From NCBI RefSeq assembly GCF_019880545.1, contig NZ_JAINVW010000001.1, positions 868,001 to 932,000 of the forward strand: a DNA stretch of 64,000 nt, read 5' to 3'. The position numbers and the translations under genes are program-made. The notes beneath the pieces were generated by a model. It saw nothing but the letters and a program-made list of their open reading frames with translations. It was not told where the DNA came from and did not search any database. Positions 1 through 8,291 of the stretch are shown here, one piece after another (position 1 is the first letter of the stretch; every line of letters begins with the position of its first letter). This stretch comes from Flagellimonas meishanensis. GTDB lineage: Bacteria > Bacteroidota > Bacteroidia > Flavobacteriales > Flavobacteriaceae.

Positions 1-405
1 GGCCAGAGCAGGGCCAACAGCGGAGTTTTTCTACAAAAACGATACGAAGTGCAGGTATTGGACAACAATGACAATGACACCTACGTAAATGGCCAGGTAG
101 GCTCAATATACAAGCAAAGTGTTCCCTTGGCCATGGCTTCGGTGCCCTCGGGAGAATGGAATACCTATGACATTATATTCCATACCCCACAATTTAGTAG
201 GGGAGGAAACCTAACCAAACCGGCTACTATGACAGTGCTTCACAATGGGTTGCTTATACAGGACCATTTCGAGCTTGAAGGTCCAACAGAATATATCGGT
301 TGGCCGACATACCAAGCGCACGGTAAGGGACCAATAGTGCTACAGGACCATCGGGACAATAGCCGGGTGAGCTATAGGAATATTTGGGTAAGGGAGCTCG
401 ATTAA
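1..405 (+). CDS. DUF1080 (3-keto-disaccharide hydrolase-like) protein, C-terminal part
   Basis: The frame is open from base 1, so the gene starts upstream of the window and only about 134 C-terminal residues are seen. The first visible residues (GQSRANSGVFLQKRYEVQVL) match the concanavalin-like fold of DUF1080 proteins, which usually read N-S-G-V/I-Y-L-Q then Y-E-V-Q-V-L-D. The C-terminal RVSYRNIWVRELD is also the usual family ending. DUF1080 proteins of Bacteroidota are typically exported and act on glycosides or 3-keto-sugars. The exact substrate cannot be told from this fragment. Confidence 0.85.
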   Translation, partial: GQSRANSGVFLQKRYEVQVLDNNDNDTYVNGQVGSIYKQSVPLAMASVPSGEWNTYDIIFHTPQFSRGGNLTKPATMTVLHNGLLIQDHFELEGPTEYIGWPTYQAHGKGPIVLQDHRDNSRVSYRNIWVRELD

Positions 406-438
406 AAGTTTTGATAATGGGCGGACAGCCGTCAACCC

Positions 439-466
439 TTGCCATGAGCTATTTTGGTTACCTTTG
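439..466 (+). promoter_or_regulatory. Promoter of yicC-gmk-nadD
   Basis: TTG at 439-441, a 17-base gap and TACCTTTG at 459-466 fit the Bacteroidota sigma consensus (TTG, 17-23 bases, TAnnTTTG). The -7 element lies 19 bases before the yicC ATG. Seen in sequence; activity is inferred. Confidence 0.55.
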
Positions 467-485
467 ACAAAATTTATCATTCTTT

Positions 486-1343
486 ATGATACAATCCATG
501 ACCGGCTTTGGAAAACATGTGGTTCAATTGCCTTCCAAAAAAATTACCGTAGAGCTTAAATCGCTCAATAGCAAAAGCTTGGACATCAATGCCAGAATGC
601 CTCAATCCTACCGTGAAAAGGAGCTGGAACTGCGCAAAATGATAGCAGATACCTTGATCCGGGGCAAAGTGGATTTCGGACTCTATGTGGAGATCACTGG
701 GGAGGAGACCACAGCGGAAATTAATCAGGGCGTGGTCAAAAAATATATGGAACAATTGTCCCAAATCGCCCAGGGAGATGACCTCAAATTGCTAGAACTT
801 GCGCTTCGCATGCCAGACACCTTAAAAACGGATAAGGACGATATGGATGCCGATGAGTACGAAGCCATAAAAAAGGCCATGGAACAGGCGCTTATGGAAA
901 TAGATGATTTCCGCAGTGAGGAAGGGAAGGTTTTGGAAAAGGATTTTGTGCAGCGTATTAAAAATTTGAACGATTTGCTCGTAGAAATCAAGGAATTGGA
1001 TCCGGAGCGTCTGGGAACAATCAGGGAAAGACTTGATAAAGCAGTCGCCGATTTGAAAGTGGAGGTCGATGCCAATCGATTTGAACAGGAATTGACCTAT
1101 TATCTGGAGAAGTACGACATTACTGAGGAAAAAGTGCGGTTGGCCAATCACCTGGATTATTTTGAGAATACCTTACATTCTGCCGATTCCAATGGAAAAA
1201 AACTTGGTTTTATCGCTCAGGAAATAGGTAGGGAGATAAATACCATTGGCTCCAAGGCCAATTATGCGCCCATGCAGCAATTGGTGGTGCAAATGAAGGA
1301 CGAACTGGAAAAGATCAAGGAACAAATGCTCAATGTATTATGA
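486..1343 (+). CDS. yicC: YicC/YloC family endoribonuclease
   Basis: 285 residues, the usual length of the family. The N-terminus MIQSMTGFGK is the standard YicC start, and the C-terminus holds the conserved stretch around HLDYFENTLHS, GKKLGFIAQEIGREINT and GSKAN of the DUF1732 domain. Family members are RNA endonucleases linked to RNA turnover and stress survival. It is the first gene of an operon: its TGA overlaps the gmk ATG (ATGA), so the two are probably translationally coupled. The yicC-gmk pair is common in bacteria. Confidence 0.93.
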   Translation: MIQSMTGFGKHVVQLPSKKITVELKSLNSKSLDINARMPQSYREKELELRKMIADTLIRGKVDFGLYVEITGEETTAEINQGVVKKYMEQLSQIAQGDDLKLLELALRMPDTLKTDKDDMDADEYEAIKKAMEQALMEIDDFRSEEGKVLEKDFVQRIKNLNDLLVEIKELDPERLGTIRERLDKAVADLKVEVDANRFEQELTYYLEKYDITEEKVRLANHLDYFENTLHSADSNGKKLGFIAQEIGREINTIGSKANYAPMQQLVVQMKDELEKIKEQMLNVL

Positions 1344-1939
1344 CCGAGGGAGGAAAACTCATCATTTTTTCGGCCCCTTCCGGTAGTGGAAAGACCACTC
1401 TGGTCAGGTATTTGTTGGACCAGCCCGAACTGAACCTGGCATTTTCCGTTTCTGCCACCTCACGGCCCCGAAGGGGAAAGGAAAAACATGGGGTCAATTA
1501 CTACTTCATGTCCATTTCGGAGTTTAAAAACCATATAAAAAAGGGTGATTTTTTGGAATGGGAAGAGGTGTATAGGGACAATTTTTATGGCACCTTAAAA
1601 AGTGAAGTGGAACGCCTCTGGGCCGATGGAAAGAACGTTATTTTTGATATTGATGTGGTTGGGGGGCTGCGCATAAAGAAAAAATACCCGGAGCGTACAC
1701 TGGCGGTATTTGTGAAACCTCCCAGTGTGGATGAACTCAAGATACGATTGAAGAAGCGGAGCACGGAAAGCGATGACAAGATAAACATGCGCGTGGCCAA
1801 GGCTTCCGTGGAGCTTGCCACAGCACCACAATTTGACAAAGTCATAAAAAACTACAATCTCGATGTAGCCCTTAAAGAAGCACACCAATTGGTGGCCGAT
1901 TTTTTGGGTGTAAACATTCCCAAGCAAGAAGAGGAATAG
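1340..1939 (+). CDS. gmk: Guanylate kinase
   Basis: 199 residues. It phosphorylates GMP to GDP with ATP in the cytoplasm. The P-loop APSGSGKT is at residues 12-19, followed by the GMP-binding region (SATSRPRRGKEKHGVNYYFM) and the lid region with the IDVVGGLRIKK stretch. The start overlaps the yicC stop by 4 bases and nadD follows after 4 bases, so this is the middle gene of a tight three-gene operon. Confidence 0.96.
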   Translation: MTEGGKLIIFSAPSGSGKTTLVRYLLDQPELNLAFSVSATSRPRRGKEKHGVNYYFMSISEFKNHIKKGDFLEWEEVYRDNFYGTLKSEVERLWADGKNVIFDIDVVGGLRIKKKYPERTLAVFVKPPSVDELKIRLKKRSTESDDKINMRVAKASVELATAPQFDKVIKNYNLDVALKEAHQLVADFLGVNIPKQEEE

Positions 1940-1943
1940 ATCA

Positions 1944-2528
1944 ATGAAAAAAGTTGGGCTGTTTTTTGGAACCTTCAACCCCATACACATAGGTCATTTG
2001 GTCATCGCCAACCACATGGTTGAGTTTTCCGATTTGGATGAGGTATGGTTCGTCATCACACCACAGAGTCCATTCAAAACCAAACAGTCCCTGTTGGATG
2101 ATCACCATCGTTACCAAATGGTCTATGAAGCCGTTAAGGATTACCCCAAACTGAAACCCAGCAAAGTCGAGTTTGACTTGCCCCAACCCAATTATACCGT
2201 GGATACCTTAACCCATTTGTATGAGCAATATGGGGAACAGCATGAGTTTGCACTGATCATGGGCGAGGATAACCTGAAGAGCTTTCACAAATGGAAAAAT
2301 TATGAGGCCATTTTGGAACTCTATCCCATCTATGTGTACCCCCGAATTTCGAAGGGAGCCGTTGACCATCAATTTGAGGGACACCCAAAGATTTCCAAGG
2401 TGGACGCACCAATTATGGAAATATCATCCACCTTCATAAGAAGTCAGCACAAAAAAGGAAAAAATATAAGGCCACTTCTTTCGGAAAGCGTTTGGCTGTA
2501 TATGGACGAGATGAATTTTTATAGGTAA
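1944..2528 (+). CDS. nadD: Nicotinate (nicotinamide) nucleotide adenylyltransferase
   Basis: 194 residues, in NAD biosynthesis: nicotinate mononucleotide + ATP gives deamido-NAD. The nucleotidyltransferase signature GTFNPIHIGH is at residues 9-18, with the two catalytic histidines H15 and H18. The second motif ISSTFIRS is near residue 160. It starts 4 bases after gmk and is the last gene of the yicC-gmk-nadD operon; it ends only 17 bases from a convergent gene. Confidence 0.95.
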   Translation: MKKVGLFFGTFNPIHIGHLVIANHMVEFSDLDEVWFVITPQSPFKTKQSLLDDHHRYQMVYEAVKDYPKLKPSKVEFDLPQPNYTVDTLTHLYEQYGEQHEFALIMGEDNLKSFHKWKNYEAILELYPIYVYPRISKGAVDHQFEGHPKISKVDAPIMEISSTFIRSQHKKGKNIRPLLSESVWLYMDEMNFYR

Positions 2529-2545
2529 AGCTTACCTGAATGCCA

Positions 2546-3655
2546 TTATTTGGCGGTTACGACACTCACCATGCTGTCCGCTGTGCCATAATAGAGATAC
2601 CACTGCCCGTTGAAGCGCACCAAACCTTCCAAAAAGGTGGTTCCATCCTTGTACTGGCCAGATTTTTCAAAAGGAAGTTCTGGCTTAATGAAAGGCGCAT
2701 CTCCCCGGTCGAGCAATTTCCAAGGCTCTTGGGCATCAAAGAGGGCCTGTCCCCCGGTATAGACCCTGTTGCCCAAATGGGAAACACCTATGTTCTGCGA
2801 ATTACCTGCATTATAGAGCATCACAATGCCTTCATCGGTGAGCAGGGGTGGAGGGCCTGCTTCCACCAACCACGAATCAAAATATCCAGGTCTTGGACTC
2901 AAAACAGGCGCTAAAGTTCCCTCATAGGTCTCAATGGGCTCCCAGTCCACCAAGTTTTCAGAACTGGCCAACCAAATATGGGGCACGCCGTAGTACATCC
3001 AATATTTACCATTGATTTTGGCCGCTACAAGTTTTCCATTCTTGAGTTGGGTGATAATGGCACCAGATTTTGTCTCCCGATCTAAATAGACACCTTCCCT
3101 ATGTTTTTGAAATGCAGGGCCATGTTTTTCCCAATTCATCAAATCGGTTGAAGTGGCCACTGCCAACCGAGGAACTTTCCGGTTCCATTGCGTATAGGTC
3201 AGCACGTACAGCCCATCTTCGGTTTCCACGATACGTGGGTCTTCCACACCTCCAGGCCATTCATTCTTTTTTTGGTCATCTTCTGCGGGATAAAATGCAG
3301 GGACCGCTTTTTTGTTGTAAACAAGACCATCCACCGAAGTGGCCATTCCAATTCTGGAACGGTGTCCACCAATTTCCTGTTCCCCTAATTTTTCCTCGGC
3401 TCTATAAAGCACAAATAGGGTATCGTTTTTTATGATGGCCGCCGGATTAAAAGTGGCCATGGATTCCCAATGGACATCTTCACCCGTGATGGGATCCGTA
3501 AACCGCGAGGCAGCATCTTTCTGGAGTATGGGCTTTGCATTTTGGGGTCTATGGAAGGGACCGAGCATCCACTCTTTTTCCTTGTGTTGTGCTTGGAGTG
3601 AAATGTTGGCAAAGAGTAGGGCAATGACGGGTAAGCACTTTAAAATGAATCTCAT
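2546..3655 (-). CDS. GH130-family glycosidase/phosphorylase, exported
   Basis: 369 residues from the ATG at 3653-3655; a longer in-frame extension to 3697 would run into the upstream gene and precedes the signal peptide, so it was rejected. Residues 1-23 (MRFILKCLPVIALLFANISLQAQ) form a signal peptide. The five-bladed propeller shows GH130 marks: FNPAAI, SRIGMATSVDGL and especially PGGVEDPRI, where the Asp belongs to the catalytic region. GH130 enzymes phosphorolyse or hydrolyse beta-mannosides; a periplasmic member without known partner genes is more likely a hydrolase, but that is inference. It lies 4 bases downstream of the DUF6503 gene. Confidence 0.82.
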   Translation of the reverse strand: MRFILKCLPVIALLFANISLQAQHKEKEWMLGPFHRPQNAKPILQKDAASRFTDPITGEDVHWESMATFNPAAIIKNDTLFVLYRAEEKLGEQEIGGHRSRIGMATSVDGLVYNKKAVPAFYPAEDDQKKNEWPGGVEDPRIVETEDGLYVLTYTQWNRKVPRLAVATSTDLMNWEKHGPAFQKHREGVYLDRETKSGAIITQLKNGKLVAAKINGKYWMYYGVPHIWLASSENLVDWEPIETYEGTLAPVLSPRPGYFDSWLVEAGPPPLLTDEGIVMLYNAGNSQNIGVSHLGNRVYTGGQALFDAQEPWKLLDRGDAPFIKPELPFEKSGQYKDGTTFLEGLVRFNGQWYLYYGTADSMVSVVTAK

Positions 3656-3659
3656 CTTT

Positions 3660-4370
3660 TTATTTTTGCAAGTGATCGGTGCCCAGATAGGCATCATTGT
3701 TGTTTACATACCAAGACCTCACCTTTGGCATTTTGATACCATTGATTTCTTCCAACCCTTCCAAAAGGATGTATTCACCATCATTTTTCGCCTCTTCATG
3801 ATAAAACTGGTACACTTCCATGGCATATGTATTGGGGTCGAAGTAAAAATACCAAACATCTTTGCCGACCGTTTCATCATAGTTCACCTTCAGCACCAAA
3901 TATTCCTTCCCTTTAAACTTTCTTGTATGTACATTAGGGTCCAGTAAGGTTCCAGGGTCCTTTAGTTTCATGGGCAAACCGTAGAGATAGGTATAGTAGT
4001 TGCGCATCATTTTACCCCTATCGCAGGTCAACCTATGGGTTTTTCTATCCTCTTCGGAAATCTGTGAGGACCCATTGAGGGTTGTCGTGCAGCGTTCACC
4101 ATCGAATACGTAGCTGTAAACGGTCTCATCCTTTTCCACATTCAATTCAAATGTTCGCCCTGGATGGTCCATGGAAATGGCACTCAATCGGTCGCTGGAA
4201 TTGGGCGTTTTCATCAAAACCTTGAACGAGCCCTTAAAAGCCTTCCATTGCCCATTGGGGTCATGAAAGGCTATGGTACTGTCCAATAAATCGGTTGGGG
4301 TGATTTTCTGGGAATACAATGGATTGCCTCCACAGAAAATCAAAAATGATAGACAGAGAATGTTCCGCAT
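3660..4370 (-). CDS. DUF6503-like periplasmic protein
   Basis: 236 residues from the ATG at 4368-4370, which places a signal peptide (MRNILCLSFLIFCGGNPLYSQ) at the very N-terminus; an in-frame start 18 bases upstream would add a charged leader. The rest is beta-rich with alternating hydrophobic residues and resembles the lipoprotein-carrier-like fold of DUF6503, a family common in Flavobacteria. The family assignment is from memory of the pattern, not from a search. It sits between a PiT transporter and a GH130 gene in the same direction. Confidence 0.65.
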   Translation of the reverse strand: MRNILCLSFLIFCGGNPLYSQKITPTDLLDSTIAFHDPNGQWKAFKGSFKVLMKTPNSSDRLSAISMDHPGRTFELNVEKDETVYSYVFDGERCTTTLNGSSQISEEDRKTHRLTCDRGKMMRNYYTYLYGLPMKLKDPGTLLDPNVHTRKFKGKEYLVLKVNYDETVGKDVWYFYFDPNTYAMEVYQFYHEEAKNDGEYILLEGLEEINGIKMPKVRSWYVNNNDAYLGTDHLQK

Positions 4371-4401
4371 GGAAACAAAAGTACACAAAGTTCCGGTTGT
4401 G

Positions 4402-6696
4402 TTACTTTCTTTCTACCCGTGCCGGTTCCACGGTGCTGTCGTGTTCACGGTAATACTGCTCCAAAAGATTCATCATGGCGGTCATCAAATCCTTGGTCTC
4501 CAACAAAAGGGAAAAATACAGGGTAGTGTTCTTTGGACTGGATTCCTCGGCCCTGGTTCTGGCAACCTGGATGTCTATTTTTTGGGATACCAAATCATAG
4601 AGCTCCTGCTTTGAGCTCAAAATGGCCCCAATTTGTTCAAAGGATTTTTCTTCGAACGCTTTCTGGGCATTGTCAAATATTTCCTCGAGCTTAAGATCAA
4701 TTTCCTTCAACTCTTTGATTTGGTTATATTTAAGCTTTTTGTGGTTATTGTTGACATGGTTATAGCTAACCTTACCAATATATTCGAGCGATTGGGACAT
4801 GTCCGTCAAATGGGCCATGGCATTTATATAAAAATTACTGGCACCAATATGGGCTTCCTCCAGATTTTTGATGAAGTAGAAGGTATGCTCCCGAAGATCC
4901 TCAATCTCCATGGCAAGTTTGTTGCCCTGTTTTTTATTCTTCTTCAACAGGTCAAGATCTTTTTTGGCCAATCCGTTGATAGAATTCGAATAAATCTTGT
5001 TGCTTCGCTTTACAACATTGGCAATGTTCGCAGCACTTTCTTCAATTACACCTTGAATGGAACTGCTTTCCGCTTTTCTTAGGCGATCCTCGGCCTTAAT
5101 TTCTTTTGTTTTTTTGTTGTAGGACACATAGTTCCTAATCAATAAAAGTACTGCGGCGAACAGGAGAATGGCTATCGCCGCCCCTTTTCCAAAACTTATC
5201 AGCGCAAGTACGGTTCCGGAGGCTATAAAGGCAATGATCGCCGTACTAAACCATCCCGCAATGACATTGAGTACACCAGCGACCCGATACACGGCACTTT
5301 CGGCACCCCAAGCCCTATCTGCCAAGGATGTGCCCATGGCCACCATAAAGGTTACATATGTTGTGGACAAGGGCAATTTCATGGAGGTAGCTATGGAAAT
5401 CAATACGCTCGCTACCATTAGGTTCACCGAGGCCCTTACCATATCGAATGCCGGCAATTGTAGAACCTTGTCCTTTGAAAGTGTTATTACTGGTTTTTGG
5501 AATCTTTTGTCGATGGCGTGTTTCCAGGAATTGGGAACGATGGAGCTGAACCAAACGGAAACCGCAATGGAGAACCGAACGAGTCCTCTTGACAGAAAAT
5601 TTGGTTGGAACCTTTCCTTGGCATCACCCTCTCTTGAAAGGTTAATCTCCGTGTCGGCTACATAACGGGCTTTTTTGGAGAGCCATAAGGTAACGACCAT
5701 TACAATTCCGGATAAGAAAAGTAAAAGCGTGGGAGTCTCTACTTTTTCGGAAAGTACCTCCATGCTAAACTCAGAAGCGGGGACACCTGATGCAATCCAG
5801 GCCTCGTACGATTGCCAAGCAGCAATGGGTACTCCAATAAAGTTGACCAAATCGTTGCCAGAAAAGGCCAATGCCAGGGCAAAAGTGCCCACTCCAATAA
5901 TAAGCTTGTATATGTTGGAATTGGCAAATTTGATGAACAAATAGGATATCAATGACCACAGTGCAAAGTTGACCACAACGATTTGATACACCTCTGTTTC
6001 GAGAAAATCCTTGATTTTAACACCTCCAATGAAATCATAGGTCTGTTCGGCAAACGGGGTCCCTTTAATTCCTTTTAAAAGAATAAAATAGGTGATGGCC
6101 GAAAGTGCGGCACCTCCAAAGATGGCCCCGACCCATTTTGGTTTTTTAAGAAAATCATATGAGAGTAGAACTCTTGAGACCCATTGCACAAATGCCCCAA
6201 TAGTAAATGCAATGACCACGGAGGATAGGATACCAGTGATAATGCTCAACGCTTTGTCCGTGTTTATATATTGGATTACATCGGTGAAATTACCGCCTTC
6301 GTCACCAATTTTCAGGAATGCCATGGCAACGGCGGCACCCAATAAATTGAAAACAATGGAGACTGTGGTAGATGTGGGCATCCCAAGTGTGTTGAAAAAA
6401 TCCAAAAGCAGGATATCCGTGATCATGACGGCCATGAAAATGAACATGATCTCGTCAAAATAAAACTCACCTGGATTGAAGATGCCTTTTCGAGCAACTT
6501 CCATCAGGCCACTTGAAAAAATAGCACCACATGCAATGCCGATGCTTGCCACAATCATTATGGTCCTAAATGAAATAGCCTTGGACCCTATGGCTGAATT
6601 CAGGAAGTTGACGGCATCATTGCTTACACCAACAACCAGGTCGGCAATGGCAAGCACCGCCAAAGCAACCATTATTAAAAGATAAATATTGTCCAT
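4402..6696 (-). CDS. PiT-family inorganic phosphate transporter with C-terminal PhoU-like helical domain
   Basis: 764 residues, much longer than a plain PiT carrier (about 400-500). Two PHO4 half-repeats are visible: the first with VGVSNDAVNFLNSAIGSKA near residues 23-40, the second with LPLSTTYVTFMVAMGTSLADRAWG near residue 440. After the last membrane segments (about residue 530) there are over 200 soluble, charged helical residues resembling a PhoU-like domain, which in phosphate systems regulates the transporter. It imports phosphate through the inner membrane. The phosphate-selective porin gene is directly upstream, so outer- and inner-membrane steps are encoded together. Confidence 0.88.
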   Translation of the reverse strand: MDNIYLLIMVALAVLAIADLVVGVSNDAVNFLNSAIGSKAISFRTIMIVASIGIACGAIFSSGLMEVARKGIFNPGEFYFDEIMFIFMAVMITDILLLDFFNTLGMPTSTTVSIVFNLLGAAVAMAFLKIGDEGGNFTDVIQYINTDKALSIITGILSSVVIAFTIGAFVQWVSRVLLSYDFLKKPKWVGAIFGGAALSAITYFILLKGIKGTPFAEQTYDFIGGVKIKDFLETEVYQIVVVNFALWSLISYLFIKFANSNIYKLIIGVGTFALALAFSGNDLVNFIGVPIAAWQSYEAWIASGVPASEFSMEVLSEKVETPTLLLFLSGIVMVVTLWLSKKARYVADTEINLSREGDAKERFQPNFLSRGLVRFSIAVSVWFSSIVPNSWKHAIDKRFQKPVITLSKDKVLQLPAFDMVRASVNLMVASVLISIATSMKLPLSTTYVTFMVAMGTSLADRAWGAESAVYRVAGVLNVIAGWFSTAIIAFIASGTVLALISFGKGAAIAILLFAAVLLLIRNYVSYNKKTKEIKAEDRLRKAESSSIQGVIEESAANIANVVKRSNKIYSNSINGLAKKDLDLLKKNKKQGNKLAMEIEDLREHTFYFIKNLEEAHIGASNFYINAMAHLTDMSQSLEYIGKVSYNHVNNNHKKLKYNQIKELKEIDLKLEEIFDNAQKAFEEKSFEQIGAILSSKQELYDLVSQKIDIQVARTRAEESSPKNTTLYFSLLLETKDLMTAMMNLLEQYYREHDSTVEPARVERK

Positions 6697-6766
6697 TGTT
6701 AAATTTCAAAAAATTGTTCAAATATCAAGAGAATGCCCTATCGTTAGGTTACGTAAAGGTTATTTT

Positions 6767-7981
6767 TTAAAAATGTACGTCCAATTGTAGTCTGTACATC
6801 AATTCATCAGTTCCATTTTGTACGTTCAAATAGCTCAAATCTGTCTGTACTTTCAATTTATGGCCCACAATATATTTGGACAAGCCCAAAGTATATTGTT
6901 GTTCTGGGTTTCTTCCAGTTATATTCTGGTCCAGCTTTATTGTTGTATACCTTCCTGAGATTTCCCAGTCTTTTCTTAAAAGATAGCCTGTTTGTAGGTT
7001 CAGTCCAGAACCAACTTGTACCACATCTCCTGTTTCTGTTCCATCGGAGTTTAATGCAATGGGAGCATCGGCATCACGCTTTGCATATTCACCCATAAGG
7101 GAAAACCCATTGTACTTGAACATAAGGTCCACGAATAGGGTATTGATGTCCGTCTCATAAAACCCGGTATCGTTGAACATATAGGAGCCCAGATTGCTCC
7201 TAGTTTTAACGGCGTCGGCATTGATGTCGTAGGTGGCAGCCAACATCAATTTTGGCTTAGGTTCCCTTGCCAGGTCGCTTCCGCTGTAATCTCCCTTGTT
7301 TTTGAATTTTCCAAATGGCAATAGTTCCAACCTTCCCGTATATTGATGCCCTCCTAGATTGCCTTCGGTGATATTTCTACCTTCTCCTTGGGAGAACGCC
7401 AGTTTTTCCCTTACCAGAAAATTTGGACCAATGTTGAAATGGTGCCTCAATTGAAAACCAATGTCCCGGTCTATATTGAACCGACTGTTCACCAAGGAAC
7501 GATCTACCTGTTGCATATTGCCAGAGGAAATCACCCGTTCAATATTTCCAGGTAACTTGGTCTGTCCAAACCACAGTTCAAAGTTTTGGTAGAAATTCCA
7601 CATAACCACGGCATCCAAAATATACCTGGGCGTATTTCGGGTGAATTCAGATCCTCCAGAGATATCACGATTGGAAAGCCCAAGTTCAATCTTGTACTTA
7701 AGCTTTGGGGTATATGCGAATCCATCAAACTTTAACCTCGCCCTTCGAACCAAAAAATTCTGTTCCGGATTTCCAAAGCCATCATTGTCATCGTTGCTCC
7801 AATCCGCAATGGCCAAAATTTGCATTCTGGTTCCTATTTTCATTGTCCAACTGCTGTCCTTGCCCACAATATTGAACAATCCTTTTCCGAAAGATGAAGA
7901 GTTTATTTCCTGAGCCCGGGAAAAGGGCACAAATAAAAAAAGTAGAGTAAAGCCAATAATGGCTAACTTTCTAGAATTCAT
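6767..7981 (-). CDS. OprO/OprP-like phosphate-selective porin
   Basis: 404 residues with signal peptide MNSRKLAIIGFTLLFLFVPFSRAQ. The mature part shows porin O/P family features: RMQILAIADWSNDD, FLVRRARLKFDGFAYTPKLKYKIELGLSN, and alternating strands ending in an aromatic-rich C-terminal strand (YRLQLDVHF). It should form an outer-membrane beta barrel for anion or phosphate uptake. It is transcribed just before the PiT transporter, 70 bases apart, which supports phosphate as the substrate. Confidence 0.86.
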   Translation of the reverse strand: MNSRKLAIIGFTLLFLFVPFSRAQEINSSSFGKGLFNIVGKDSSWTMKIGTRMQILAIADWSNDDNDGFGNPEQNFLVRRARLKFDGFAYTPKLKYKIELGLSNRDISGGSEFTRNTPRYILDAVVMWNFYQNFELWFGQTKLPGNIERVISSGNMQQVDRSLVNSRFNIDRDIGFQLRHHFNIGPNFLVREKLAFSQGEGRNITEGNLGGHQYTGRLELLPFGKFKNKGDYSGSDLAREPKPKLMLAATYDINADAVKTRSNLGSYMFNDTGFYETDINTLFVDLMFKYNGFSLMGEYAKRDADAPIALNSDGTETGDVVQVGSGLNLQTGYLLRKDWEISGRYTTIKLDQNITGRNPEQQYTLGLSKYIVGHKLKVQTDLSYLNVQNGTDELMYRLQLDVHF

Positions 7982-8014
7982 TACGGTACTTGTTTTTGTC
8001 GCCGCAAATAACCG

Positions 8015-8030
8015 TACTTAATGTTAAGTA
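8015..8030. promoter_or_regulatory. Inverted repeat TACTTAATGTTAAGTA upstream of porin-PiT genes
   Basis: A perfect 7-bp-arm palindrome with a TG spacer, 34 bases before the porin ATG. Its place suggests an operator for the phosphate-uptake operon, but no regulator can be named from the sequence. Confidence 0.4.
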
Positions 8031-8060
8031 AACGTTGTTTTAGTGTTATATTAAGGCCCG

Positions 8061-8091
8061 AAAATAAAAAGCTACCTCGTGAGAGGTAGCT
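8061..8091 (-). terminator. Hairpin + T-tract on the minus strand upstream of the porin gene
   Basis: AGCTACCTC (8070-8078), loop GTGA, GAGGTAGCT (8083-8091). Read on the minus strand the stem is followed by TTTTTATTTT, the pattern of an intrinsic terminator. No minus-strand ORF ends here, so it is either a leader attenuator of the porin-PiT operon or the end of a small RNA transcribed from within 8092-8291. Confidence 0.6.
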
Positions 8092-8291
8092 AAGGACTTC
8101 AAATCATAGTCGACAAAAACTAATAACCGTAAGAAATCCGCTCCAAAAGTTGCTTAACTACATGTCTTAGACGTAATGCTAAGTTTAAGTAATCATTAAA
8201 CTTTGAACTCCTTATGGTTTATTGTTTGAATGAAATTGAGTATTCTTGGAGTATACCTAGCGTTGGATGTATATTGCGCCAATAATATGAT

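Larger units (their letters stand above)
7982..8291. other. Intergenic region between divergent porin and dgt genes
   Basis: 310 bases without a convincing ORF. It contains a 7-bp-arm inverted repeat (8015-8030) near the porin start and a 9-bp-stem hairpin followed on the minus strand by a T-tract (8061-8091). Both are listed separately. The part from 8092 to 8291 is AT-rich; it should hold the dgt promoter and perhaps a leftward promoter feeding the hairpin. Confidence 0.6.
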
